From Ihuprevotella massiliensis (lineage in GTDB: Bacteria; Bacteroidota; Bacteroidia; Bacteroidales; Bacteroidaceae): a stretch of 64,000 nt of DNA. The notes beneath the pieces are model-generated. The model worked only from the letters and a program-made list of their open reading frames with translations, was not told the DNA's origin and did not search any database. Below are positions 35,661 to 45,573 of this stretch, piece after piece. The stretch spans positions 414,373 through 478,372 of the forward strand of contig LT608321.1 of the NCBI GenBank assembly GCA_900095835.1. The letters run 5' to 3'. Every line of letters starts with the position of its first letter. The first letter of the stretch is position 1. The translations under genes were made by a program, and so were the position numbers.

Positions 35661-37160
35661 CTATTCTCCTAATCTCAGACGCGGCCAACCAAAATTCTGT
35701 GTAGCACGGTCATTGTAGAGATATTCGCCCTTGGGAATTGGGAGATTCCAACGATAGTCGTTGGCTGAAATGCGTTGTTTGTTCGATAGCCCCTCATTCC
35801 AATGGCTCAGTAGCGTATGGCGATAGCGCTTTATATCGAAAAAGCGCTCTCCTTCGCCAAGAAACTCTTGTTGTTTTTCTTGTAAAATAGCGGAAAGCAA
35901 CGAATCTCCTTCCAAGTTTGTGGCCAATAAAGTGGCTTTGCGCTGACTTAGATAGTCATTCATCACGGCTATCGCTTCGGCAGCTTTGCCTTGATGTGCT
36001 AAGGCTTCTGCTAGTATGAAGTAAGCACCAGCAGTGCGGTACAAACTCACATAGTGCGTTTCGCCAGAGGCGCCACCATTCGTGCGAGACCAATTGACGG
36101 CATTGTACTTGCCAAAACAATTCTTCATCTGTCCGAGAGGAGACTCTGGCAATTTCTTGTCAAATGCTGTGACATCACGTCGCAAATCAGTCTGACCGAA
36201 ACGAGAAAGCACGGCTGGATTTACCGTGAAACAATCCCCTGTTTGTCGGTCATACACGATTTCCGTATAGAAATATCTGTTGATGTAGGGAGCAAAAATA
36301 CGAGCACTGCACAGGTTACCTTGCCACAATTGTTGATACACCTCAGGGCTGAGAGAGAGAGTACCGCCTTTTTGTTCTATCACTAAGCGAGCCCATCGCT
36401 CAGCTTCGGTAAAATCCCCTGCATATAACTCTAATTCCGCACGAAGATAGGCAGCTGCAATCGACGTGAACCAATGCTGTTCGTTGTTAGTCGAAGAAAC
36501 TTCTGTTTTGTTTGGGGCGCTAAAACTTGCGAAAGGGGTACTGCGTTCGAGTATATTGCGAATACTATCGATGCTCTCGCCTACCGATAAGCGAGGAGAA
36601 GCCGACATCTGCAGATGATCTTTGAAGATGATGCCCGCACTATCAGAAGCTACAGAGGGAATAGGCGCAAAAGCTCGAAGCAACTGGAAGTAAGCATAAG
36701 CCTTTATGCGTTGACTTTCTAAAGCTATGCTCTGAAGCTCAGTCGAATTAGGTAAAGAGTCTATTCGCTCTGCCACAGCATTCGCCACGGCAATGCTAGA
36801 ATAATAGTGTGCCCACAAATCATTCGCCAGGTTTGTCAGTTCATCAGCGTCAAAACTGGCGAGTTTCTGAAGCGAAGGACTGCTACGCAGTTTATAAGTG
36901 GGACGAAAATCATCACTCAGCACGGACCAAGTAAAATGCTCCAAAGGCAGATTTGCATAGGCTGTTGCCAAAAGCTCACGCGCAGTCTGAGCATTCACAA
37001 CAGCATTGGGGTCTGCATATCGATTTTCATAAGGAACATCGAGAGAACAGCCTTGAAAACTCAAAAACAGTCCCAATAATACTGTGCCAACGATGAGAGA
37101 GGGGCGTTGGGACTTTGTACAACGCACACCAAACGATTGAGAGCCAAAGTAGAATTTCAT
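35661..37160 (-). CDS. SusD/RagB-family nutrient-binding lipoprotein
   Basis: A 499-aa outer-membrane lipoprotein (signal about 20-37, lipobox FQGC, Cys38) of the SusD/RagB family, which forms the lid over a SusC-type channel. TPR-like helices are visible (TARELLATAYANLPLEHF; AYAYFQLLRAFAPIPSVASD), as is the family C-terminal segment GERFFDIKRYRHTLLSHWNE ... YLYNDRATQNFGWPR. Its ligand is not evident, and there are no polysaccharide-degrading enzymes nearby, so it may be a peptide-type (RagAB-like) pair. It starts 18 nt after the SusC stop. Confidence 0.92.
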   Translation of the reverse strand: MKFYFGSQSFGVRCTKSQRPSLIVGTVLLGLFLSFQGCSLDVPYENRYADPNAVVNAQTARELLATAYANLPLEHFTWSVLSDDFRPTYKLRSSPSLQKLASFDADELTNLANDLWAHYYSSIAVANAVAERIDSLPNSTELQSIALESQRIKAYAYFQLLRAFAPIPSVASDSAGIIFKDHLQMSASPRLSVGESIDSIRNILERSTPFASFSAPNKTEVSSTNNEQHWFTSIAAAYLRAELELYAGDFTEAERWARLVIEQKGGTLSLSPEVYQQLWQGNLCSARIFAPYINRYFYTEIVYDRQTGDCFTVNPAVLSRFGQTDLRRDVTAFDKKLPESPLGQMKNCFGKYNAVNWSRTNGGASGETHYVSLYRTAGAYFILAEALAHQGKAAEAIAVMNDYLSQRKATLLATNLEGDSLLSAILQEKQQEFLGEGERFFDIKRYRHTLLSHWNEGLSNKQRISANDYRWNLPIPKGEYLYNDRATQNFGWPRLRLGE

Positions 37161-37178
37161 CGAGACTAGTATTATAAG

Positions 37179-40007
37179 TTAGAACGTAAGATTGAGATTG
37201 AACGCAATGACGGGCTGCAATGTTCCCGATAGCCGTCCACTTTCTGGGTCGGATTCGGCATAACTCGTCAAGGTAAAGAGGTTGGAAGCCTGAACTCCAC
37301 AATAAGCATACTGCACCACATAACCGATACGTTGTAACAAGTTGCGCGGAATGCGATAGCGCAAAGAGAGCATCGACAATCTCAAATAGTCGCTTTTGCC
37401 AACATTGGTGGAGTTTGCGTATTGAAGCAAGGTCTGTGAAGCAGAAGAGACGAAGCGAGTGTGATAAACTTTGTTGGCATCTCCCTTAGTCCACCATGTT
37501 TTGTCGGTCATTCCTGCCACGGCATTGCGATACGCCTCATCGCTCATACGCGCATATTTGTAATTATAACGGCGCACGCCACCTGATACGTAATAAAAAT
37601 CTGCATCAAGCGTGAAGGATTTCCACTCAAATGTCAGTCCAAACGTGCCGGTGTAAGGAGGTGTCGTAAAGCCCAAAGCTACAAAATCGCTGCGTTTGGG
37701 ATTGTCGTGCAATTTCATTGGATTTCCTTGCGCCGAAATAAAATTAGGTAATCCCGAGTCTGGGTCAATTCCGGTTGAAGTAAGTCCATAAAGCACATCG
37801 TAAGGCTTTCCAACTTCAAAAACAGGCAAAGGATCACTATCGTTTAAGTAGAGACGATCTGTGAAATAGAGACTTACTACGCGATTTCTATTGTAAGACA
37901 AAGAGGCGCGAGCCGACAAGCGTACATCTCCATGTGAGAGAATGCGATAGTTGGCGGAAATTTCATAACCCTCGTTGCGCAATACCCCAATGTTGCGCGT
38001 CATTGTTGTAAACCCATTGCTCAGGGGAATGGGGACATCGAGGAGGGCATTGCTCGTTTGTCGACGATAGAGATTGAAATTGAACGAAAGTTTGCGCCAC
38101 AATTCAAACGAAAGAGACGCATCATAAGTATCGGTATGCTCGGCTTTCAGTTGGGAATTATAAAGAGCTTGGAGTTGTAAGAGACGTGTATCGGAATAGA
38201 ACTCCGTGTTGTGGTAAGAGAAGGTGCCAATAGTCGCAGCAGACGACACTCCCGATAGATTTGCAGTTTGTCCAAAAGACACTCGCAGGTTGAGATTACT
38301 AAGGATGTCTTGCGACTTTAGCCAATCATATTGTGTGGGGGTCCAACCTAAACCTGCAGCCCATGCGGTGTTCCAACGATGGTCTGAAGGAAGTAGGGAA
38401 GACGCATCACGCTTGTAGCTTGCAAACAAGTCGTAGGTGCTCTGAAAAGAATAGCCACCCACGAAGCCAACACCGAATTGTCGGTTGCGCTCTGTCCCAC
38501 TACTCACAGAAGGCTTACGATTGCCCGTCAAAGACTGATTGATGAGTGCTGCCGACATCTTGGTTCCTACTCCATATCCGGTTAAACTCGTATTGTCTAA
38601 ATCGGACTGATAGGCATCGACATTCGCGCCAAGCGTGAGATCATGTACCTCATTCCAGCTACGGTTGTAGGTCAAGCGAATATTAGCGCTGAGATTTTGC
38701 TGCGTATCTTTGGATCGGCTGATGCGTCCACGTTCATTGGGGCGCGCACCACTCTCACGTTCACTCCAAGCTGTAGAGGGAGTAAAATTCGTTTCTTCGT
38801 TCAACACGAAATCCAAACCTACCACGGCGTCAAGACTTAGATATTTCCAAGGCTTCAAATTGATAGAAGCATTTAACCCTCCACGCTTGTCACCGCCCGT
38901 CTTACTGTATTGGTGCAAAAGGTCATTAAGCGTAAAGTTACTGCCTTTATTGCCATACGACCATAGTTTTCCTGTTCTGCTCTCATAAGGATTGAGCAAA
39001 TAGACCAAGTCAGAAGGCGAAGCATCAGTGCCATTGGGAGTTTCTATTTGACTATATCCCATATCAGCGCCAATCGATGCATAACCAATGTGACCAATTT
39101 GTTGTTCAATCGACATCCTTGCCGTGATACGATTCGTGCTATTCCCAGGAAGGCGCCCTCCTTGACTACTGAAATTGGTAGAAATGTAGTAAGACGTGAC
39201 TTCATTTCCACCACGTAAACTGAGGTTGTGCGATTGATAGAGATTTGGACGAACAAGTTCTTCAAACCAATCTGTGTCGATATTTGACAAACTGTCCAAT
39301 ACTTGTTGGCCTGCTGCAATGCGCTGCTCTAAATCTTGTGCAGTGGGATATGCTCTTCTTATATAGTCTGCGCTATAAAGATAGCCTGGTGCGAGAGGAT
39401 TTTGCAATCTACGCTCAAACTCTAGCTTCTCTTTGGTGCGCATCATCTCTACTCCACGACGACCTTGCAAAGTTACTCCCAGATTCATGCTGTAGGATGC
39501 TGTCAATCGTCCTAAAGCATTGCCGCGCTTTGACGTAATTTCCACTACCCCATTGGCTGCTTTGATGCCGTAAAGTGCTGTTCCCACAGCATCTTTCAAC
39601 ACCTTTATTTCGCTGATGTCATTGGGATTCAGCGTCAGAAAGGCATCAGAAGAAATCACTTTACCATCTAACACATACAAAGGTTCATTAGCGGCATCAC
39701 CTCGTCGGAGTGAAGAATTGCCACGAATACGAATTTGTGGTTTTTCGCCCAACTCTCCCCGATTGATAACGACCAAACCGGGCACGCTTCCCTGAAGTGC
39801 CATGGACATATCTATCATAGGCTTGTTCAACAACAGCTTCATATTGACAGTTTGAACCACACCTGATTTGGCACGAATGTCAAGCGCATTGATGTTTGGT
39901 CGTGCAGTAATCACCGCTTCATTGAGCTTTCGTTCGGAAGGCTCCGAAGTTTGCGCATGAAGGGGCAAGATTATGCAAAAGAAACAGGGAATAGCGAGAT
40001 GACGCAT
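37179..40007 (-). CDS. SusC/RagA-family TonB-dependent transporter
   Basis: A 942-aa outer-membrane channel. After a signal peptide (LAIPCFFCIILPLHAQ) it goes almost directly into the plug domain: NEAVITARPNINALDIRAKS, QGSVPGLVVINRGELGEKPQ, IRIRGNSSLRRGDAANEPLYVLDG and DISEIKVLKDAVGTALYG-type motifs (in part). A long beta-barrel follows, ending ...VIAFNLNLTF. It lacks the usual N-terminal CarboxypepD-regulatory-like domain of SusC proteins. The ATG at 40007 is chosen over an open stretch to 40079 because it starts the signal peptide and lies after the promoter. SusD follows 18 nt later. Confidence 0.92.
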   Translation of the reverse strand: MRHLAIPCFFCIILPLHAQTSEPSERKLNEAVITARPNINALDIRAKSGVVQTVNMKLLLNKPMIDMSMALQGSVPGLVVINRGELGEKPQIRIRGNSSLRRGDAANEPLYVLDGKVISSDAFLTLNPNDISEIKVLKDAVGTALYGIKAANGVVEITSKRGNALGRLTASYSMNLGVTLQGRRGVEMMRTKEKLEFERRLQNPLAPGYLYSADYIRRAYPTAQDLEQRIAAGQQVLDSLSNIDTDWFEELVRPNLYQSHNLSLRGGNEVTSYYISTNFSSQGGRLPGNSTNRITARMSIEQQIGHIGYASIGADMGYSQIETPNGTDASPSDLVYLLNPYESRTGKLWSYGNKGSNFTLNDLLHQYSKTGGDKRGGLNASINLKPWKYLSLDAVVGLDFVLNEETNFTPSTAWSERESGARPNERGRISRSKDTQQNLSANIRLTYNRSWNEVHDLTLGANVDAYQSDLDNTSLTGYGVGTKMSAALINQSLTGNRKPSVSSGTERNRQFGVGFVGGYSFQSTYDLFASYKRDASSLLPSDHRWNTAWAAGLGWTPTQYDWLKSQDILSNLNLRVSFGQTANLSGVSSAATIGTFSYHNTEFYSDTRLLQLQALYNSQLKAEHTDTYDASLSFELWRKLSFNFNLYRRQTSNALLDVPIPLSNGFTTMTRNIGVLRNEGYEISANYRILSHGDVRLSARASLSYNRNRVVSLYFTDRLYLNDSDPLPVFEVGKPYDVLYGLTSTGIDPDSGLPNFISAQGNPMKLHDNPKRSDFVALGFTTPPYTGTFGLTFEWKSFTLDADFYYVSGGVRRYNYKYARMSDEAYRNAVAGMTDKTWWTKGDANKVYHTRFVSSASQTLLQYANSTNVGKSDYLRLSMLSLRYRIPRNLLQRIGYVVQYAYCGVQASNLFTLTSYAESDPESGRLSGTLQPVIAFNLNLTF

Positions 40008-40093
40008 AAAGAAGTATTTCAGTGAAATGGGAGCAAAACACAGTCCCTCGTGAAAATGATGAGCAATCACAAGGGACATGGTTTTAGATGGTG

Positions 40094-40101
40094 CAAAGAT
40101 A
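40094..40101 (-). promoter_or_regulatory. susC promoter -7 box
   Basis: TATCTTTG followed by GC on the minus strand, 86 nt before the preferred ATG. No matching -33 element. Confidence 0.5.
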
Positions 40102-40357
40102 CGGACTTCTCATTACTCTGGAAATCACTATATCTAGCGATTCTACGACTAAATTGTAAGAGAAATCGTTAAAAATGAAAGGACAGAAACGGCTAAAACT
40201 AGCCATTTCTGCCCAAAACATAGAAGATTTTACGATAAATAAGGGGAGATTTAGCAGAAAAAGGTTGACAATATCACTAGATATAATGAGTAGTGCTAGA
40301 GATTTTCTGAGACTTCTGCTTTCTCTACTAAGAAGAGGTTACGATGCCTCGAATTAA

Positions 40358-41275
40358 CTACTTGTGTTTTCGCAATACAATGATGAGCACTGCAGGAATG
40401 ATGAGCATAATGCCCAACACAATGGGTGGGGTCAGCGATTCACCCATAAAGATAATGCCGAGTAGAATGGCAGTGACGGGCTCCAAAACTCCTAGAACTG
40501 CAGTGATTGTGGGGCCAATCATCTTAATAGCATGCACCAAAGCCAAATTGGTAATAACGGTACAAACTAAAGACAACGCAATCAGATTGAGCCATCCACG
40601 AGTCGATGGGAATACAGCGAAGTGCGTAGCCATTTCAATTTCACTACGTTCATAGATTATTGTCGCCGCAAAGATAAGTGCACCCAGCAACATCACATAA
40701 AAGGTGAGTTTAGTTGGCGGCATATTGGAGATTTTCGAACGATTCACTCGAATCAAATAGAGCGCAAAGCAAAAAGCTGAGATGATTTCCAATAACACTC
40801 CCATGAGCGCCACTTCTCCCTGCCCAGACCATGAAAGAACAAATAAACCTCCCACTGCCATCGCGATAGCTACAATCGTAGAAATCCGACGTCGCTCATG
40901 AAAAAACAGCATCATCGTCAGAGCCGTAAAGACGGGATACATGAAATGCAAGGTGGTAGCTACCCCACTAGGCATATAACTATAGCCAGCAATCAAAAAA
41001 AGTGCAGCACCATCGCTTAGGAATGCCAAAAAAGCCAATCGCAAAAACTCAGGAAACGTGATGCTAAAAGAAATTCGTTGGAATAACATGATGCCTGCTA
41101 TGACAAGCGAGGCCAATCCAAAGCGATAAAACAATATCGTAGCGGAGGAAAGTGGCAATCCCTCGGCAGGATATTGCAGTTCTTTAGTGAACAACGGAAT
41201 AAAACCGTAACAAACTGCAGCGGCTAACCCAAGGAATAAACCTTGGCTGGAAAGTTTCTTGGCGGAAGTTGTCAT
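40358..41275 (-). CDS. EamA/DMT-family transporter
   Basis: A 305-aa inner-membrane protein with about ten hydrophobic helices in two EamA repeats (LGLAAAVCYGFIPLFTKEL at the start; VAIAMAVGGLFVLSWSG at the end of the first; second repeat from LGALIFAATI). GPTITAVLGVLEPVTAILLG and PIVLGIMLIIPAVLII near the end are typical of drug/metabolite exporters. The substrate cannot be inferred. It lies 57 nt downstream of aroB on the same strand. Confidence 0.87.
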   Translation of the reverse strand: MTTSAKKLSSQGLFLGLAAAVCYGFIPLFTKELQYPAEGLPLSSATILFYRFGLASLVIAGIMLFQRISFSITFPEFLRLAFLAFLSDGAALFLIAGYSYMPSGVATTLHFMYPVFTALTMMLFFHERRRISTIVAIAMAVGGLFVLSWSGQGEVALMGVLLEIISAFCFALYLIRVNRSKISNMPPTKLTFYVMLLGALIFAATIIYERSEIEMATHFAVFPSTRGWLNLIALSLVCTVITNLALVHAIKMIGPTITAVLGVLEPVTAILLGIIFMGESLTPPIVLGIMLIIPAVLIIVLRKHK

Positions 41276-41332
41276 GATGGTGATAGAATCTATAAATGCA
41301 TTGATCTAGATATCTGAGAAAGCATCGCTACA

Positions 41333-42376
41333 CTAGCCTTCTCGGATAAAATCGAGCGCTTCTTTGATGAGCTCATCGCTAGCTGTTTCATCTAAACAGA
41401 GTTGTCCTATGTCGGAAAGTAAGGTAAAGTTGACCTGCTTACCGACATTTTTCTTATCATGTCGCATACGTTCCAACAAGGCTTCGTAATCCTTGCAAGA
41501 AACCTTGGGACGTCCGTAATTTTCTACGACAAATTGCGTGGTCAAACGCAAAACCTCGATAGGAAAATCCTTTTGCACAACACTAAGATAGAGTTCACCC
41601 AGCAAGCCCCACGCTACAGCATATCCGTGCAGAACGGGAGTTTCTTTATGAAGCAGCACACTCTCTAAGGCATGTCCAATGGTATGCCCCAAATTCAAGG
41701 ACTTTCTCAAGCTTTTCTCGTGCGGATCTTGTGCTACCACAGACTGTTTGAACGCGATGCTCTCACGTACCATGTCTTGCAAAGCCACAAAATCAGGATT
41801 TTCTAGAGGAAATTGCAAATGACGCGCCCACATTTCACGATTACTCAGCAAACTATGTTTCAACATTTCGGCATAGCCCGACACAAGATTCGGCATATCG
41901 AGTGTGCGCAAAAGGTCTGTAGAGATAAAAACTATATCAGCCTCCTGGAAAGCTCCGATTTCATTTTTCAACCCTCCAAAGTTTACTCCAGTTTTTCCGC
42001 CGACAGCAGCGTCGACCATGGCGAGAAGTGTCGTTGGCACATTGATAAAACGGATGCCACGTTTGTAGGTTGCCGCAGCAAAGCCCCCAAGATCAGTGAG
42101 CATGCCACCACCGACATTGACCAGCAAACTGTGACGCGTGGCAGCAGCTCCTTGCAGACCGCTCCATACTTCCGAGAGTGCAGACAAATCCTTGTACATA
42201 TCTCCCGCACGAACAATGATTTTTACATCATTCTGCAAAAACTCTTGCAATAGCGGGGCACAAAGCTGGTGGGTATTGGCATCAAACAGCCAAACCACAG
42301 CATCAGGTTTAGCTATTTGCGCGAGTGTATGGCGCAAATCTTGAACCAACGATTGAGCATATACGATTGTTTGCAT
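41333..42376 (-). CDS. aroB: 3-dehydroquinate synthase
   Basis: A 347-aa enzyme that cyclises DAHP to 3-dehydroquinate in the shikimate pathway using NAD and a metal. Visible: the NAD-binding VGGGMLTDLGGFAAATYKRG, RFINVPTTLLAMVDAAVGGK, KTGVNFGGLKNEIGAF, and the metal-site segments SLNLGHTIGHALES and LHGYAVAWGLLGE. The length and order are standard. It lies between a thioesterase (49 nt upstream) and an EamA transporter. Confidence 0.95.
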   Translation of the reverse strand: MQTIVYAQSLVQDLRHTLAQIAKPDAVVWLFDANTHQLCAPLLQEFLQNDVKIIVRAGDMYKDLSALSEVWSGLQGAAATRHSLLVNVGGGMLTDLGGFAAATYKRGIRFINVPTTLLAMVDAAVGGKTGVNFGGLKNEIGAFQEADIVFISTDLLRTLDMPNLVSGYAEMLKHSLLSNREMWARHLQFPLENPDFVALQDMVRESIAFKQSVVAQDPHEKSLRKSLNLGHTIGHALESVLLHKETPVLHGYAVAWGLLGELYLSVVQKDFPIEVLRLTTQFVVENYGRPKVSCKDYEALLERMRHDKKNVGKQVNFTLLSDIGQLCLDETASDELIKEALDFIREG

Positions 42377-42425
42377 AGTTTTCTAGGAAGATATAGATGA
42401 GGTGACCACAAAAGGAAGTTCTACT

Positions 42426-42881
42426 CTACTTCTGGATGGGTAAACCCTCGCTTTGTTCCACGCTTCCCTTGGCTTCGTAAGCCTCTATGGCTGCACGATA
42501 ATGAGCTGGAATCTCTGTGGAATGCTTCTCTGCTAGGTGATAACAAACCATCACCGTCTCAGCTTGGCACACCACTCTCCCTGTTTTTTGGTTGATGGCG
42601 CGTTGGCGGAGCGTAAAACTCTTATTGCCTAGATGGCTAATGCGAGTTTCCATCACAATTTCATCCTCATAAAAGATGGGCTCTATGAAATCGGCATGAA
42701 TGCTTGCGATAAGCGGCACCACCGGTTGGGTGCGAAAGTCAGGACATAGCACTTCCGAGAAATAATTCTCCTTACCGAGATCATAAAACGAGAAGTACAC
42801 GTTGTTGTTGACATGCTGATACGCGTCAAGATCGTTGAAGCGAATCTGAATCGGTGTGCGATGGTGGAAAGTTTCAGTCAT
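42426..42881 (-). CDS. Acyl-CoA thioesterase, hotdog (4HBT) family
   Basis: A 151-aa single hotdog-fold protein. The start IQIRFNDLDAYQHVNNNVYF holds the 4HBT signature with the catalytic Asp (FNDLD) and Asn/His (HVNN). The segment IEPIFYEDEIVMETRISHLG and the long helix follow. These enzymes hydrolyse acyl-CoA or acyl-ACP thioesters. The exact substrate is unknown; the YbgC/FcbC-type branch is likely. It is in a run of minus-strand genes. Confidence 0.85.
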   Translation of the reverse strand: MTETFHHRTPIQIRFNDLDAYQHVNNNVYFSFYDLGKENYFSEVLCPDFRTQPVVPLIASIHADFIEPIFYEDEIVMETRISHLGNKSFTLRQRAINQKTGRVVCQAETVMVCYHLAEKHSTEIPAHYRAAIEAYEAKGSVEQSEGLPIQK

Positions 42882-42950
42882 GAATTTTGAAGAGAAATAT
42901 AGTAGGAACCATTAGCTCTCTGCGCCAATTGATAGGAAAAGACGCAATGT

Positions 42951-43238
42951 TTAGCGATTCATCCCGAAATCGCGTGCAACAGAACGGCAGCGTCCGGCAT
43001 CGGGCACTAGACACATGCGCTCATCATCGAGCACGCACAAGTCGCGCAAAGCATAAATGCCTTGTTCTTCGTCCGTACGATGATTGCTCACACTTCTAAA
43101 GAGATGGTTGCGCGCATCGACAATTTGTACCGCCTCTTGGCAATAATCAGGATCAACTGCCGAATTGCGTAGTGCAGCACCGACATAATCGAGTAGCGCT
43201 TGCACAAATTCTTCTTGATAAGACGTGGTAAAGTTCAT
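42951..43238 (-). CDS. Conserved-looking hypothetical, 95 aa
   Basis: A 95-aa protein with no signal or membrane segment: a helical N-terminus (SYQEEFVQALLDYVGAAL) and a tail rich in Asp/Arg and Cys (LRDLCVLDDERMCLVPDAGR). I do not recognise it. It lies 22 nt downstream of another unknown gene and 69 nt upstream of the thioesterase, so it is probably co-transcribed with them. Confidence 0.6.
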   Translation of the reverse strand: MNFTTSYQEEFVQALLDYVGAALRNSAVDPDYCQEAVQIVDARNHLFRSVSNHRTDEEQGIYALRDLCVLDDERMCLVPDAGRCRSVARDFGMNR

Positions 43239-43260
43239 ACGATGGACGATAAGGGAAGGA

Positions 43261-43968
43261 TTATCGCAAAAGAATTTTGAGAAAGTTGTCGTAACTTTGA
43301 TCTAAACGTGATAATTCGTAAGGAGGCATCTGCAGAGAGAACGTACCAGGCAGAGTTCCTAAGTCAAAATATCGCTGAAGTATTGCTGCTAAATTGAAGG
43401 ACGACTTGTCTCCTTTGCGTATCAGTTCTACCGCAAGGCGACGTAAATACGCATTGTCCGCATCCATTTGCTTGAGATGAGTGAAGAGCAAGAAATAACT
43501 TGCTGTGGTGCCTGCCTTGAATAAGATCATCACACGACTATGTTCGGAATCCTCCACTCGAAGCAACGAAGACATCAGATGTTCTATGCACTCTGGTGTC
43601 TGCATCAAGGGAAGAAACGCCTCTAACATCTTACGTCGGTCGATGGCAGAGGCTTCTTCTTGTGTGAAAGTGCGGAAATCTTCACTATCAAAGGCTAGTT
43701 TCTGACGTTTGTTCAAAGCCACCACCACCTTTATCAGCGTGCCCACATAAGCTTTGGCATTGTCTACTGCCAAAACTCGAAAGAAACGCCAAAACTCTTC
43801 TTCAGAAAGCACACGCCATACCTCCATCTGTCCAAGATATTGGCTTGCTGTGCGAAAATCAGCGTTGCGCAGTGCCGACAACGTAGCACAAAGTCCTTCT
43901 GCGTTCCGCTGTTCGATGAATGCAGAAATGCGTTGTCGCAACTGAACAGTATGAGAGAGGGCAGGCAT
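43261..43968 (-). CDS. Hypothetical helical protein, 235 aa
   Basis: An all-helical 235-aa protein with HEAT-like character (LCATLSALRNADFRTASQYL; FWRFFRVLAVDNAKAYVGTL; LRRLAVELIRKGDKSSFN). It has no export signal. I do not know the family. It is the first gene of a minus-strand run (unknown 95-aa protein, thioesterase, aroB, EamA). The start ATG follows a gap of about 90 nt in which no promoter consensus is seen. Confidence 0.7.
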   Translation of the reverse strand: MPALSHTVQLRQRISAFIEQRNAEGLCATLSALRNADFRTASQYLGQMEVWRVLSEEEFWRFFRVLAVDNAKAYVGTLIKVVVALNKRQKLAFDSEDFRTFTQEEASAIDRRKMLEAFLPLMQTPECIEHLMSSLLRVEDSEHSRVMILFKAGTTASYFLLFTHLKQMDADNAYLRRLAVELIRKGDKSSFNLAAILQRYFDLGTLPGTFSLQMPPYELSRLDQSYDNFLKILLR

Positions 43969-44098
43969 AATAACAAGGATTTCTTCAGAATGATGAAAAA
44001 CACCGCGGGAAAAGCGTCTTTTGAGGACACCTTCTCATGGTGCTATTTTCTTTATAAGGAAGGGCGCCATCACCCCACCTGAGTGAAGAGATAGATGA

Positions 44099-45520
44099 TT
44101 AGCGAAGTTCGAGCTGCACCACATTCTCTACGTGGTGCGTTTGGGGGAACATATCGACAGGCTGTACCTTGACCACACGATATTTAGCATCAAGCAATTG
44201 GAGATCTCGCGCTTGCGTGGCAGGATTGCAGGAAACATAAACAATGCGCTGGGGAGCAGCATTCAAAATCACATTGACCACATCGGCGTGCATACCAGCG
44301 CGAGGGGGGTCAGTGATGATGACATCGGGACGACCATGCTCAGCAATGAAATCATCGGTGAGGATGTCTTTCATATCTCCAGCATAAAACAGTGTCTTAT
44401 CATCTTGTCCATTGAGCGCAGCATTGACTTTTGCATCTTCAATAGCCTCAGGCACATATTCAATGCCGACTACAAAGCGTGCTTTCTTCGCAACAAAATT
44501 GGCGATTGTGCCCGTGCCTGTGTAAAGGTCGTAGACAAGTTCATTACCGGTGAGCTCGGCAAATTCACGCGTCACCTTATAAAGTTCGTAGGCTTGCTCA
44601 GAATTGGTTTGATAAAAGCTCTTAGGACCCACCTTGAAGCGCAAACCTTCCATCTCTTCGTAGATAAAATCAGTACCACTATAGGTGATGACATCCAAAT
44701 CTCCTATTGTATCGTTACACTTTGTGTTATTGACATAAAGCAAGGAGGAGATTTCGGGGAAAGACTTGTGCAAGAATTCCATCACCATCAGTGCATCTTC
44801 GCGCTCTTTGTCGGTGGTGATACAAAACTGTACGAGCAACATAATCTCACCGGTTGAGGCAGTGCGCAACATAATGTTGCGAAGCAAACCGCGGTTGTTG
44901 CGAAGATCGTAAAACTCCAAGTTTTGCTCAATGGCAAAAGCACGGAGCTGGTTGCGAATCTGATTATTGATATTGGTCATCAAGTGACATTCATCAATAT
45001 CTAGGATTTTATCGAAGGCACCAGGGATATGAAAGCCCACTGCATTCATCTGATCAAACTTCTCTCCGCTTTTTACCTGCTCAAGTGTGAGCCACTTCTT
45101 ATTGGAAAAGCCAAACTCAAGTTTATTTCTATATTCTTTCGTATGCTTTGAACCTAGGATAGGCATGCACTCAGGGAGTTCCACCTTGCCAATACGCGTG
45201 AGATTGTCCATCACTTGCTTTTGCTTATAGCGCAGTTGCTCTTCATAGGGCAAGATTTGCCACTTGCAACCGCCGCAAACGCCATAGTGAGGGCAAAAGG
45301 CTTCCGTGCGTTGCTGACTATATTCGTGGATTTTCACCGCCTCAGCCTCAGCGTAGCTGTGTTTCTTGCGACGAAGCTGAAGATCTACCACATCACCGGG
45401 TACGACATAGGGAACAAAGATAGCAAGCCCATCGACTTTCACGAGGGCTTTTCCTTCTGCTGCAACATCGGTGATGAGAACTTTTTCGAGGAGGGGGAGC
45501 GGTTTCTTTTTGCGAGCCAT
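44099..45520 (-). CDS. rlmD: 23S rRNA (uracil-C5)-methyltransferase RlmD/RumA
   Basis: A 473-aa enzyme that methylates a conserved uridine (U1939 in E. coli) of 23S rRNA using SAM. An N-terminal TRAM domain comes first (VLITDVAAEGKALVKVDGLA, about 12-70). The [4Fe-4S] cysteine set follows (CPHYGVCGGCKW), then the SAM site DLYTGTGTIANF, the DPPRAG loop, and the catalytic YVSCNPATQARDL. The frame is open 27 codons further to 45601, but that stretch contains the promoter (45542-45573), so the ATG at 45520 is the start. Confidence 0.92.
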   Translation of the reverse strand: MARKKKPLPLLEKVLITDVAAEGKALVKVDGLAIFVPYVVPGDVVDLQLRRKKHSYAEAEAVKIHEYSQQRTEAFCPHYGVCGGCKWQILPYEEQLRYKQKQVMDNLTRIGKVELPECMPILGSKHTKEYRNKLEFGFSNKKWLTLEQVKSGEKFDQMNAVGFHIPGAFDKILDIDECHLMTNINNQIRNQLRAFAIEQNLEFYDLRNNRGLLRNIMLRTASTGEIMLLVQFCITTDKEREDALMVMEFLHKSFPEISSLLYVNNTKCNDTIGDLDVITYSGTDFIYEEMEGLRFKVGPKSFYQTNSEQAYELYKVTREFAELTGNELVYDLYTGTGTIANFVAKKARFVVGIEYVPEAIEDAKVNAALNGQDDKTLFYAGDMKDILTDDFIAEHGRPDVIITDPPRAGMHADVVNVILNAAPQRIVYVSCNPATQARDLQLLDAKYRVVKVQPVDMFPQTHHVENVVQLELR

Positions 45521-45541
45521 ATATGATTTTTGATTTAGCTG

Positions 45542-45573
45542 CAAAGGTACACTTTTTTCTTGGTCTGACCAAA
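45542..45573 (-). promoter_or_regulatory. Promoter of rlmD
   Basis: On the minus strand, TTTG (45570-45573), exactly 20 nt, then TACCTTTG (45542-45549), 21 nt before the ATG. This argues against the longer start. Confidence 0.75.
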
